Positions 6,719-13,924 of a DNA stretch of 32,117 nt are shown here, piece by piece. A program made the position numbers and the translations under genes. The notes under the pieces were generated by a model, which saw only the letters and a program-made list of their open reading frames with translations, did not search any database and was not told the origin of the DNA. Every line of letters begins with the position of its first letter. The first letter of the stretch is position 1. Source of the stretch: Nocardioides litoris (GTDB lineage Bacteria > Actinomycetota > Actinomycetes > Propionibacteriales > Nocardioidaceae); contig NZ_VDMR01000011.1 in NCBI RefSeq assembly GCF_006346315.1, forward strand, positions 1 to 32,117. Direction: 5' to 3'.

Positions 6719-8173
6719 CTAGGCGACGCGTTCTGGTGGCGGTTGGCCTGGTGGCGGTCGGCGGGGCGGGGGTGGGTGGGTGGCGGGGTGGTAGGTGAAC
6801 CGGCCGGTGTCGTCGACTGGTGGTGGTGGGGTCCAGGTGGGTCGTCGGGTGGCGGGGTCGAGGTGGATGGTCCAGGGGGTGGTGTGGGTGATGGTGTGGT
6901 GGCGGCGGCAGAGCAGCGCGAGGTTGTCGAGGCTGGTGGGGCCGCCGTCGGCCCAGTGGGTGAGGTGGTGGGCCTCGCAGGCGGTGGGGGGTCGTCGGCA
7001 GCCGGGGAAGGTGCAGTGCCGGTCGCGCAGGACCAGGGCCAGCCAGATCGAGGTGGTGACCAGCCGGGAGAGCCGACCCACGTCGAGGACCTCGCCCCGT
7101 GAGCCCAGGACGGCGGGGAGGACCTCGGCGTCGCAGGCCAGGCGCCGCACGGCAGCGACTGAGAGGTGGGTGCCGTCGTCGAGGACACCGTGGCCCGCGC
7201 GGCCATCGTGGTCGACGAGCCCGTCGCGGAGCTGCTGGTGGTCGATGGTGACCGTCAGGCGGGCGGTGGTGCCGTGGGCGCGGGGCAGCTGGTCGCCGGC
7301 CTGGAGGCGGCGGCAGCCCTCGACCAAGGCGTCCCACAGGCGGGCACCGGGTTCGCGGGCATCGGCGCCGTCGTGGCGGCACGCGGGGTCCGGGCACCGT
7401 CGGCGGACGGGGTCGCCGGGGCGGCGCAGTGGCCGGCCCGGCACGCGCGCGACGCCGCCGCAGGCACCGGGGGCGGTGGTCTGGGGTGCGGCGAGGGGGA
7501 ACAGGGTGGCCTTGACGGTCTCGGCGTCCTCCACGGTGGCGTAGCCCCGGATCCGGACCCCGCCCAGGGTGTCGGGGGTGAAGGTGAGGTGGCGGGCGTG
7601 GTGGGCGGCGCGCTCGGCCTGGGCGCGGTCGGCTTCCAGGCCGCGGGCGGCGCCGTCGGGGTCGATCTCGGCGACCAGGCCGGGGAAGGCGTGGTCGAGG
7701 TCGGTGGCGTCGAGACCGCCGGTGGTGGCGAGCTCGAGCATCCAGGCGGTGACGGTCTCTCGCAGCGCCGGCTCGTGGGGCAGGGTCGCGACCCGTTCGC
7801 CGATGACCCGGGCCTGGGCCGTGGAGACGGCACCGGTGGTCATCGCGGCCAGGACGTCGGGCATGGCCTGGGTGCGGGTGGCGGTGCGGACCAGCCCGGC
7901 GCCGGCGCCCTTGCGGCCGCCGACCAAGTGGGTGAGGAAGTCCTTCGCGTCGGCCCACCCCGCCGCCCCGAGGGCGTCGGCGGCGTCGGGGGTGTCGCGG
8001 CAGGCCAGCCGGCCCGCGACCACGACCAGCGCCGCCTCCACCCGAGCCCGTGCACCTGCGAGCACCGCCGCCGCCTCGACCAGCTCGGGCCCGGTGAGGG
8101 TCTCCCAGGCGACCTCGGCCAGCGAGGCCGCGGTGGACGCGGTCTGGTCGAGCGCGGGAGGAAGAGTGGCCAC
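6719..8173 (-). CDS. DUF222 / HNH endonuclease domain protein (13E12-type)
   Basis: 484 aa. The long N-terminal part is the DUF222 region typical of the actinobacterial 13E12 repeat family. The C-terminal HNH nuclease motif is at about 385-426: CTFPGCRR, then CEAHHLTHWADGG, SLDNLALLC and RRHH. A proline-rich tail follows. These proteins are often multicopy in actinobacteria, and in Mycobacterium tuberculosis members of the family carry SOS boxes; their function is poorly known. GTG at 8173 is chosen because TATCAT (minus strand, 8180-8185) ends six bases before it. An in-frame ATG at 8194 would lie inside the operator. The LexA-like box directly abuts the -10. Confidence 0.88.
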   Translation of the reverse strand: MATLPPALDQTASTAASLAEVAWETLTGPELVEAAAVLAGARARVEAALVVVAGRLACRDTPDAADALGAAGWADAKDFLTHLVGGRKGAGAGLVRTATRTQAMPDVLAAMTTGAVSTAQARVIGERVATLPHEPALRETVTAWMLELATTGGLDATDLDHAFPGLVAEIDPDGAARGLEADRAQAERAAHHARHLTFTPDTLGGVRIRGYATVEDAETVKATLFPLAAPQTTAPGACGGVARVPGRPLRRPGDPVRRRCPDPACRHDGADAREPGARLWDALVEGCRRLQAGDQLPRAHGTTARLTVTIDHQQLRDGLVDHDGRAGHGVLDDGTHLSVAAVRRLACDAEVLPAVLGSRGEVLDVGRLSRLVTTSIWLALVLRDRHCTFPGCRRPPTACEAHHLTHWADGGPTSLDNLALLCRRHHTITHTTPWTIHLDPATRRPTWTPPPPVDDTGRFTYHPATHPPPPRRPPPGQPPPERVA

Positions 8174-8186
8174 GCGTCCATGATAG

Positions 8187-8202
8187 CCGATCATGTGTTC
8201 GA
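8187..8202 (-). promoter_or_regulatory. LexA-like SOS box upstream of the DUF222/HNH gene
   Basis: Minus strand reads TCGAACACATGATCGG. The mycobacterial LexA consensus is TCGAAC-N4-GTTCGA; 10 of the 12 defined bases match. It fills the spacer between the TATCAT -10 and the -35 region, the right place for repression. Confidence 0.6.
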
Positions 8203-8562
8203 TTAGAAGCAAGAGCGGGAGCTTGTGGAGAGCGTCCGCACGACCCGTGAGTAGGGTGGACAGTCGCTCGCGAGGGCCCGGCGCCCCCCGACCAGCGCCC
8301 TGGCGGCCTCCAGAGATGCAGCTGTGTCGCGCTCGAACCCTGTCACTCGCGACCCGGAAGCTTCGACGATCGCTCGGGGCAGCTGCAGCGCCCGTCGGAC
8401 CAGCGCCCGCAGCTCGTCGGTTGCTGTCTCGGCAATCGCGGTCAGCGACCGGGCCATGAACTGCGCATCCCGGCCGTCATCCGACGCAGGACCTCTGCGG
8501 TCGGCAGGCCAAACCCAGCTCGATGGAGACCGATCGGGTCCGAACAGGCGCTTGCACGTCAC
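8203..8562 (-). CDS. Doubtful small ORF or gene relic
   Basis: 119 aa from a GTG at 8562; an ATG at 8457 would give 84 aa. I do not recognise it. The stretch MARSLTAIAETATDELRALV is alpha-helical looking, while both ends are low in clear structure. GACACT ends six bases before the GTG, a weak match to the -10 pattern of other genes here. Its stop codon touches the SOS box of the DUF222 gene. It lies between a pseudogene and a 13E12-type gene, so a decayed remnant is as likely as a real gene. The interval 8563-8658 holds nothing I can assign. Confidence 0.25.
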   Translation of the reverse strand: MTCKRLFGPDRSPSSWVWPADRRGPASDDGRDAQFMARSLTAIAETATDELRALVRRALQLPRAIVEASGSRVTGFERDTAASLEAARALVGGRRALASDCPPYSRVVRTLSTSSRSCF

Positions 8563-8658
8563 GCTGGGAGTGTCGATCTGCGCGCTGGGCGACGAGTCGG
8601 CTGAGGGCGACGGTGGCACCGGCTGCGGAGGCTCGCGGTGTTCCGCCGCCGCGACGGC

Positions 8659-8971
8659 TCAGTCCTCGTCGAGCCAGGCCAGGAACTCGTGTGCTTGGAC
8701 GGCGCCGAGCCGTAGACGTGCACATCCGTCGTGTCCACGACAAGGGGGCAGGCGCCGACCAGCTGCTCGCGGACGTCTCGGGTGCGCACCCACCGCCTGG
8801 TTGCGCAGCGCACGACCCAGGCGCGGGCGTGTCCTCGACCTCGGTGACCACGACCTCGTCGTCTGGGTCGGGGGTCGTCGCTCTTGGGTCGGCGGGGCGG
8901 TCGGGCGTCCGTGCATCGTTTCGCCGGGTGAGCTCGGCCTCGGCGATGCGGCAGGCGTCTTCGCGGTCCAC
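8659..8971 (-). pseudogene. Imm35/YrhB-type immunity protein gene, two frameshifts
   Basis: Three frames join into one protein of about 104 aa. Frame 1: MDREDACRIAEAELTRRN up to VVVTEVEDTP. Frame 2, after a missing base at GGG 8825-8827: RAWVVRCATRRWV, TRDVREQLVGACPLVVD, TTDVHVY. Frame 3, after a missing base at about 8710-8713: RLGAVQAHEFLAWLDED. The joined pattern (W-V-V, then T-x-D, LVG..PLVVD, a D-containing turn, LG) matches the Imm35/YrhB family, cytosolic immunity proteins found next to polymorphic toxins. No toxin gene is in view. Both lesions are single-base losses. The 8972-9107 interval is empty. Start is a GTG at 8971 without a strong ribosome site. Confidence 0.6.
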
Positions 8972-9107
8972 GCCTCGCGGGCCAGACGTTCGGGCGACCG
9001 GGAAGGCGGACGGTGGACGGCGGACGCCCTCCCCGGTCGTCGGGCGCGTGCGCGGCGGCCGGTCGAGGGGTGTGGCCAGGACTGACCCTAGATCGTGGCC
9101 CGGTGGA

Positions 9108-9824
9108 TCACTCGAAGGCAGTGGGAGGCGTGGTCGGAGCGGCGCGGGTGGTGAACGTGAGGGTTGCGGTGAACGTCGGGACGGGGAAGTTCTCGAACGT
9201 CACCGGGTCGTAGCAGTACACGAAGGCCGTCAGTCTGCGTGCAGACCCGCCTGTCTGACCGCTGGAGACCGACGAGGAGCTGTTCCCCCCGAAGTTTGAG
9301 AAGGAAGCCAGCTCTGTTTGGTCGCCGAGGCCGACGGACAGAGGCGCGTAATTGTCCCCGCATTCAGAGGGCTGGATCCCGTCGACACGGAGCTCAACGC
9401 CCTCTACGGATGTCCGGGGAGGGACGGTCATCGTCGATTGCTCCCGGAATTCCGTGTCGCCGTTGTCGACGTGGGAGAACGTCCAGGTGAAGACCTCGGT
9501 GCCAGCATCACCCGCCGGGCCCGCCGGGCCCGCCGGGCCCGCCGGGCCCGCGGGGCCCGCGGGCCCTTGAGGGCCAGGGGCCCCCGCGGTGCCATGCCGA
9601 CCAGCAGGACCGGCCGGCCCCATAGGACCCCGCGGGCCAGCGGGCAGCTGTCCCGGCTTGAAGTCGGCGCTGGTGAGAGAGCCGTTCTTGACGTCCGCGC
9701 TAGTGAGCGTGCCGTCCTTGATGTCGCGACCCGTGAGCAGCCTGGCCGCACCGGCTGGGGTTGAGATCAGCGCTGCAGTGACGGCGATGCAGGCAGCGAG
9801 CGCGATCAAGAGGCGGAGGCGCAC
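9108..9824 (-). CDS. Secreted collagen-like protein
   Basis: 238 aa. Signal peptide at 1-27 (LLIALAACIAVTAALISTPAGA). Then three short direct repeats of the type DGTLTSADVKNGSLTSADF, known from actinobacterial collagen-like proteins. Next about 16 Gly-X-Y triplets (GPRGPMGPAGPAGRHG to GPAGDAG), rich in GPA, which should form a triple helix. A C-terminal globular domain of about 125 residues follows (EVFTWTFSHVDNG onward), with two cysteines (SECGD and VYCYD). There is no LPXTG sorting signal, so it is secreted or held by other means. GTG at 9824 is set by GGGAGAA a few bases upstream. A TACGAT -10 at 9858-9863 would give a 5' leader of about 27 nt. Confidence 0.85.
   Translation of the reverse strand: MRLRLLIALAACIAVTAALISTPAGAARLLTGRDIKDGTLTSADVKNGSLTSADFKPGQLPAGPRGPMGPAGPAGRHGTAGAPGPQGPAGPAGPAGPAGPAGPAGDAGTEVFTWTFSHVDNGDTEFREQSTMTVPPRTSVEGVELRVDGIQPSECGDNYAPLSVGLGDQTELASFSNFGGNSSSSVSSGQTGGSARRLTAFVYCYDPVTFENFPVPTFTATLTFTTRAAPTTPPTAFE
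9511..9564 (-). repeat. 9-bp tandem repeat coding for Gly-Pro-Ala
   Basis: Plus strand CCCGCCGGG four times, then two variants (CCCGCGGGG, CCCGCGGGC). It encodes (GPA)n in the collagen-like protein. Unit length keeps the frame, so slippage would change helix length only. Confidence 0.92.
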
Positions 9825-9935
9825 GTCATTCTCCCGAGGTGGTGATGAGGAAGCAGCATCGTAGGTCTGCGGCTGCACAGCCGAAGGCGATCTGCGACAT
9901 GTTGAGGCGCGCCCGGGGAGGTCTCGCTGATGCTC

Positions 9936-9956
9936 GTCGGGCCTTGCCCGCCCGAC
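9936..9956 (-). terminator. Hairpin downstream of the thioesterase gene
   Basis: GTCGGGC and GCCCGAC arms with a 7-nt loop, 10 nt after the thioesterase stop. No clear T run, so terminator use is inferred from structure and position. Confidence 0.5.
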
Positions 9957-9966
9957 ACAGCGGCCG

Positions 9967-10734
9967 TCAGGCCGGCCGCACCGTCAGCGTCTGCGCGGCG
10001 GTGCCGAGCGGACCGCGCTCGTCGTGCAGCACGCTGCTGGTCAGGCCGTGGCCGTCGGGGCCGAAGGTGACGGTGGTGTCGAAGCCCGTCCACCCGGGCT
10101 CGGGGGAGCGGACGAGGTGGACGGTGAGGTCGAGGTTGGGGAAGGCGACCCGGCGGGGGTCCTCGCGCACCGTCAACCCGTTGGTGACGTCGACCAGGCC
10201 GGCGAGTGCCGCCGTCGGGCTCACGGGCTCGTCGAGCAGCGGCACGGCCGTCCGCACCCACGACAGGGCCCGGCCCGGGCGCTCCTGGCGCCGCCGGATC
10301 TCGGCCGAGGCGATGAACCCGCCGGGCCAGACCTCGGTGCCGTCCCACGCCGGCACCTCGTCGGGGCCGGGGACCCCGGGCAGGTCGCCGCCGGTCACCG
10401 AGGAGGTGTCGCGCACCGACTGCAGCCAGGCCCGCAGCAGCACGGCGGGTCGCCCGGCGTGGCTCAGCGTCGCCTCGACCAGCTCGATCGTCCGGCCCGG
10501 ACGCAGCACCCGCACGGCCACCTCCACCTCCTCCATCGGCAGCACGCCGAGGATGTCGAAGGACAGCCGCGTCACCCGGAGGTCGTCGTCGCGCCGGGCG
10601 CGGAGGTCGGCCTCGACGAGGTGGGTCACCAGGCCCAGCGCGGGCGCCACGTGCTGCTCGTCGGTGGCCCAGGCGCCGCCCACGTGCGCGGTGGGCGTGT
10701 ACGACGCCGCGCCGGTGCGCTCGAAGTAGGGCAC
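9967..10734 (-). CDS. Thioesterase family protein (TesB-like double hotdog)
   Basis: 255 aa, the size of a two-hotdog acyl-CoA thioesterase. Supporting segments are the N-terminal GGAWATDEQHVAPALGLVTH, then RLSFDILGVLPMEEVEV and RTIELVEATLSHAGRP, which match the first hotdog. The second half has LVDVTNGLTVREDP, FPNLDLTVHLVR and a closing HDERGPLGTAAQTLTVRP. Such enzymes release fatty acid from acyl-CoA in the cytoplasm; the chain-length preference is not readable. The GTG at 10734 lies 3 nt after the stop of the upstream SGNH gene, so the two are likely co-transcribed and translationally coupled. It ends in front of a hairpin. Confidence 0.85.
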   Translation of the reverse strand: MPYFERTGAASYTPTAHVGGAWATDEQHVAPALGLVTHLVEADLRARRDDDLRVTRLSFDILGVLPMEEVEVAVRVLRPGRTIELVEATLSHAGRPAVLLRAWLQSVRDTSSVTGGDLPGVPGPDEVPAWDGTEVWPGGFIASAEIRRRQERPGRALSWVRTAVPLLDEPVSPTAALAGLVDVTNGLTVREDPRRVAFPNLDLTVHLVRSPEPGWTGFDTTVTFGPDGHGLTSSVLHDERGPLGTAAQTLTVRPA

Positions 10735-10737
10735 GGC

Positions 10738-11694
10738 CTACAGCCGGTCGAGCACCAGCTGGGCCACGGCCTCCTGCTCGGCCGGGTAGGGGTGCAGGCC
10801 GGCGGCCCGGTTGTCCTTGCCGCGGATGCCGGCGACCCAGGGGTCCTCGGCGCAGATGTCGTGGCCCTGGCTGGCGGTCACGAGGTCGACGTACTCGGCG
10901 CCCGCGGCGGTGCCGCCCTCGCGGACCGCGTCGGCGAGCGCGAGGTTGAGGTCGCGGGTGTAGGCGTAGTCGCCGACGGCCAGCGGCAGGCGCGGCCGGC
11001 AGGTGCCCTCGGTCGGGATGATCTGGGGGTACCCCACGAGCATGATGCGCGCCTCGGGCGCCCGCTCTGCGATGGCGCTGACGACACGCTCGACGTTGGA
11101 GCGGATCTTGACCAGGTTGCGGGAGAGCTTGTCGCGACCCTGCGCGTTCTCGTTGTCCTCGCGGCACGGCGCGCCCGCGACGTCGCGGTCGGCGACCTCG
11201 AGGCAGTCGAAGATCATCTTGGAGAAGAAGGTGAAGTCGTTGGCGCCGATGCCGAGGGTCACCAGGTCGACGTCGGGGGTGACCGCGTCGATCTGCGGCG
11301 GCTGGGTCTTGGTCGAGAACCGCTGCGGCCCGAAGATGCTCACCGTCGACGCCCCCGAGCAGCTGACGTCGGTGACGTCGATGCCGAGGTCGTCGGCCAC
11401 GAGGGTCGGGTAGTTCTGGCTCGACCGCAGGCAGTCGTCGATGACGAGGTCGTCGTCGAGCGGGAACAGCGGGGCCGCGGTGTAGGAGTCACCCATCGCG
11501 ACGTACGACGTCACGGCGGGCTCGGAGGGCAGGTCGGCCGGCGCGGTGCTGGTCGTCGCGCCCGGCTCGTCCTCGGGCCCCTCGGCGACGGCGGCGCACC
11601 CGGCCACGGCGAGCGCCAGCCCGGTGACGACGCCCACGAGGGGGGCGGTCACCCGGCGGCTGCGCACGGGCGCGGCGGGACGGCGTCGGAGCAC
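10738..11694 (-). CDS. SGNH/GDSL-family lipoprotein hydrolase, copy 1
   Basis: 318 aa. Lipoprotein signal with lipobox AVAGC (C33). SGNH blocks: GDSYTA (S70), SCSGAS, GIGANDF, and GLHPYPAEQ with the catalytic histidine (H301). Several other cysteines (CLRSS, FDCLE, APCRE, GTCRP, DICAE) suggest disulfides, as in secreted actinobacterial SGNH lipases/esterases. Expected to act on esters outside the membrane. It is a paralogue of the gene just upstream (11738-12619). GTG at 11694 has TACCCT (11701-11706) ending six bases before it, in the 43-bp gap between the two, so it may have its own leaderless promoter. Confidence 0.9.
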   Translation of the reverse strand: MLRRRPAAPVRSRRVTAPLVGVVTGLALAVAGCAAVAEGPEDEPGATTSTAPADLPSEPAVTSYVAMGDSYTAAPLFPLDDDLVIDDCLRSSQNYPTLVADDLGIDVTDVSCSGASTVSIFGPQRFSTKTQPPQIDAVTPDVDLVTLGIGANDFTFFSKMIFDCLEVADRDVAGAPCREDNENAQGRDKLSRNLVKIRSNVERVVSAIAERAPEARIMLVGYPQIIPTEGTCRPRLPLAVGDYAYTRDLNLALADAVREGGTAAGAEYVDLVTASQGHDICAEDPWVAGIRGKDNRAAGLHPYPAEQEAVAQLVLDRL

Positions 11695-11737
11695 CGGACC
11701 AGGGTACGAGGTGGTCGGACGTCCTACCGAAATGGCG

Positions 11738-12619
11738 TCAGGACACGCCGGGCCCCACCTGGGCGACGACCAGGTCGGCCACCGCGGCCTGCTCCTCGGC
11801 GAAGGGGTGGAAGGGGATGGTGCCGTCGGGGGCCGTGGTGGCGCCGTTGATCCACGGGTCGTCGGAGCAGATGCTGTGGCCCTGGCTGGGTCCGCGGAGG
11901 TCGATGAAGTCGAGGTCGCGCTCGGTCGCGGCCGCCTCGAGGGCGTCGGAGAGGCCGTGCGTGACCTCGTTGACGAACGCGTAGTCGCCCGCCGCGATCG
12001 GCACGAGGTCGGGGCACGACCCGCGGGCCGGCAGCAGGTCGGGGTAGCCGACGACCACGACCTGGGCCTCGGGGGCGGCGGTCGTGATCGCGTCGAGGAC
12101 CTCGCCGATGCTGTCGGCGGTGCGGGTCAGCGTCGACTCCGCCTCGGCCGCGATCGTGTCGGTGCAGGGCGACCCCTGGGGGTCGGAGCCCGAGGCCTGG
12201 GCGCAGGCCCCGATGAGGCGGGTGAACAGGTCGGAGTCGTTGCCGCCGATGCCGATGGTCACCAGCTCGGTGTCGGGGGTGACCCGCTGGACCTGCTTGG
12301 CCAGGACGTCGGCGGTGTCGGCGCCGCTGCAGGTCGCGTCGACCAACGACAGCCCGGTCTCCTCGGCGACGAGGTGGGCGTAGTTGGAGCTCGAGCGCAG
12401 GCAGCCCGCTGCCGGGTCGGTCTCGGGCACGCCGGGGGCGGCGGCGTAGGAGTCCCCGAGGGCGACGTAGGCGTTGTCGGGGCCCGAGGATCCCCCGGAG
12501 CCCGCCCCGCTCCCCGTCGACGCCGGGTCGCTCGGCTGGTCGTCGTCGGAGCAGCCGCCCAGGCCGACGACGAGGGCGAGCAGGGCGGGAGCGAGGAAGG
12601 CGGAGGTGCGGCGCGTCAC
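11738..12619 (-). CDS. SGNH/GDSL-family lipoprotein hydrolase, copy 2
   Basis: 293 aa. Lipobox LGGC (C23), then a Ser/Gly-rich linker. SGNH blocks: GDSYAA (S57), TCSGAD, GIGGNDSD, and FHPFAEEQ (H271). Close relative of the next gene: both share CLRSS.NY..LVA, the cysteine layout, SQGH.IC..DPW and HP...EQ.AVA.LV. This is a tandem duplication that has diverged. The GTG at 12619 overlaps the TGA of the PucR gene (GTGA), which suggests translational coupling. A TACGCT box (12627-12632) also ends seven bases before it, so an internal promoter is possible. Confidence 0.9.
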   Translation of the reverse strand: MTRRTSAFLAPALLALVVGLGGCSDDDQPSDPASTGSGAGSGGSSGPDNAYVALGDSYAAAPGVPETDPAAGCLRSSSNYAHLVAEETGLSLVDATCSGADTADVLAKQVQRVTPDTELVTIGIGGNDSDLFTRLIGACAQASGSDPQGSPCTDTIAAEAESTLTRTADSIGEVLDAITTAAPEAQVVVVGYPDLLPARGSCPDLVPIAAGDYAFVNEVTHGLSDALEAAATERDLDFIDLRGPSQGHSICSDDPWINGATTAPDGTIPFHPFAEEQAAVADLVVAQVGPGVS

Positions 12620-13839
12620 CCCGCCGAGCGTACGGCGGGCGCCCCGCCCGCCTCCCCTCCGGCCAGGGCGAGGACCAGCGCGAGCACGGCGTCGGGGTCG
12701 TCGAGCGCGTCGCCGTAGGCCTCGCGCAGCTGGCCCATGCGGTAGCGGACGGTCTGCGGGTGGACGAAGAGGGCCTCGGCGACCTCCTCGCGCCGCCCCT
12801 GGAGCAGCAGCCACAGGCGCAGGGTCTCGGCGAGCTTGTCGGCGGTGGCCGGTCGCAGGTCGGCCAGCGGCGCGAGGGCCCGTGCGCGCAGGTCGGCCAG
12901 CGCCTCGGGGTCGGCGGTGAGCACCAGGGCGGGCAGGTGCTCCTCGGTGTCGGGGCCGCGGCCGAGCCCACGGACCCGCAGCACCCGCTCGTACGACGCC
13001 GCGACGGCCGTCCAGGGCCGGTCGGGCCCCACGGTGCCGCCACGCTCGCCGACCGCGTCGACCAGGCGCCGGCGGCCCCGGCCGTGGGCGTCGGGGACGA
13101 GCAGCAGCACGCCGTCGTCGAGCCCGGGCGGGTCGGCGGCGACCAGGGTGGCGGGCGCGAGGGCCGCGAGCACGGGTCGCACCTGCGACTCCGGGACGAC
13201 GGCCGCGGTCAGGCTGCGCGGGAGGGCCCAGTCGGCCCGCTCGGCCGCCGCCCGGACGGTCTCCTCCGGGGCCCCGGACAGCAGGTGCTGGGCGAGCCGC
13301 TCGAGCCGGCGCTGGCGCACCCGGCCCGTGGTGGCGAGCTCGTCGGTGTGGCCGGCGACGCTGGCCGCGGACAGCTCGTCGATGTAGGCGAAGACCAGGG
13401 CCGCGAACGACGCCAGCGTCTCGGCGTCCAGCCCGGCACGCACGGCGCCCTGCGCCATGCGCTGCCACGACACGCGCGCGCCGATGCGGTAGGCCGACAG
13501 GATCGCCTCGGTCGACCGTCCGCCCCGGGCCTCGCCGCGCCCCAGCTGGTAGGCGCCCTCGACGGCCGGGGCGGCCGGCGTGCGGACGTCGGCGCCGCGG
13601 CGCCCCGAGGCCAGGGACAAGAAGCCGCCCAGGGCGAGCTGCACCGCCTGCCGGATCGTCTCGCCCATCGGGCCCTGGAACGCGTCGGTGTAGCCCGGCA
13701 CCTCCTCCACGATGGCCCCGACGACCGCGTCGGCCACCTCGGGCAGGGACTCGCGGATCGCCGCGGCCACCGGCGCGGGGAGGACGAGCCCGTGCTCCGC
13801 CGTACGACGGGGGCGGGCGGGGAGTCTGCGGTCGGGCAT
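12616..13839 (-). CDS. PucR-type transcriptional regulator
   Basis: 407 aa. Ends in a PucR C-terminal helix-turn-helix: KLAETLRLWLLLQGRREEVA, then ALFVHPQTVRYRMGQLREAYGDALDDPDA. The N-terminal half is an all-helical sensor-like region (ESLPEVADAVVGAIVEEVPGY onward) seen in actinobacterial regulators of this kind. No ligand can be named. ATG at 13839 is set by the AGGAG sequence about 8 bases upstream. It is divergent from the ferredoxin reductase/desaturase pair with 85 bp between, so control of that operon and of itself is the simplest idea. In mycobacteria the equivalent pair is controlled by a TetR-type protein, so this pairing would be a different arrangement. Confidence 0.87.
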   Translation of the reverse strand: MPDRRLPARPRRTAEHGLVLPAPVAAAIRESLPEVADAVVGAIVEEVPGYTDAFQGPMGETIRQAVQLALGGFLSLASGRRGADVRTPAAPAVEGAYQLGRGEARGGRSTEAILSAYRIGARVSWQRMAQGAVRAGLDAETLASFAALVFAYIDELSAASVAGHTDELATTGRVRQRRLERLAQHLLSGAPEETVRAAAERADWALPRSLTAAVVPESQVRPVLAALAPATLVAADPPGLDDGVLLLVPDAHGRGRRRLVDAVGERGGTVGPDRPWTAVAASYERVLRVRGLGRGPDTEEHLPALVLTADPEALADLRARALAPLADLRPATADKLAETLRLWLLLQGRREEVAEALFVHPQTVRYRMGQLREAYGDALDDPDAVLALVLALAGGEAGGAPAVRSAG

Positions 13840-13924
13840 CTTTGTCTCCTGTGAACAAAATGTTGAGGTGACTCTACGTCCAGCGGACGAGAGATTGTCG
13901 AGAGCGGCCGACATACTGAGACGC
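13840..13924. promoter_or_regulatory. Divergent control region with inverted repeat, pucR-type gene / desaturase operon
   Basis: TTTGT (13841-13845) and ACAAA (13855-13859) form a perfect 5-bp inverted repeat, 9-nt spacer, overlapping the ribosome site of the PucR gene: a candidate operator. CATACT at 13912-13917 is 7 bases before the ATG at 13925 and is the likely -10 of the reductase gene. Confidence 0.45.

Noticed and set aside
12620..13858. Minus-strand frame extending SGNH copy 2 upstream
   Set aside because: It overlaps the PucR gene in another frame and has no family motifs; the lipoprotein signal begins at 12619.
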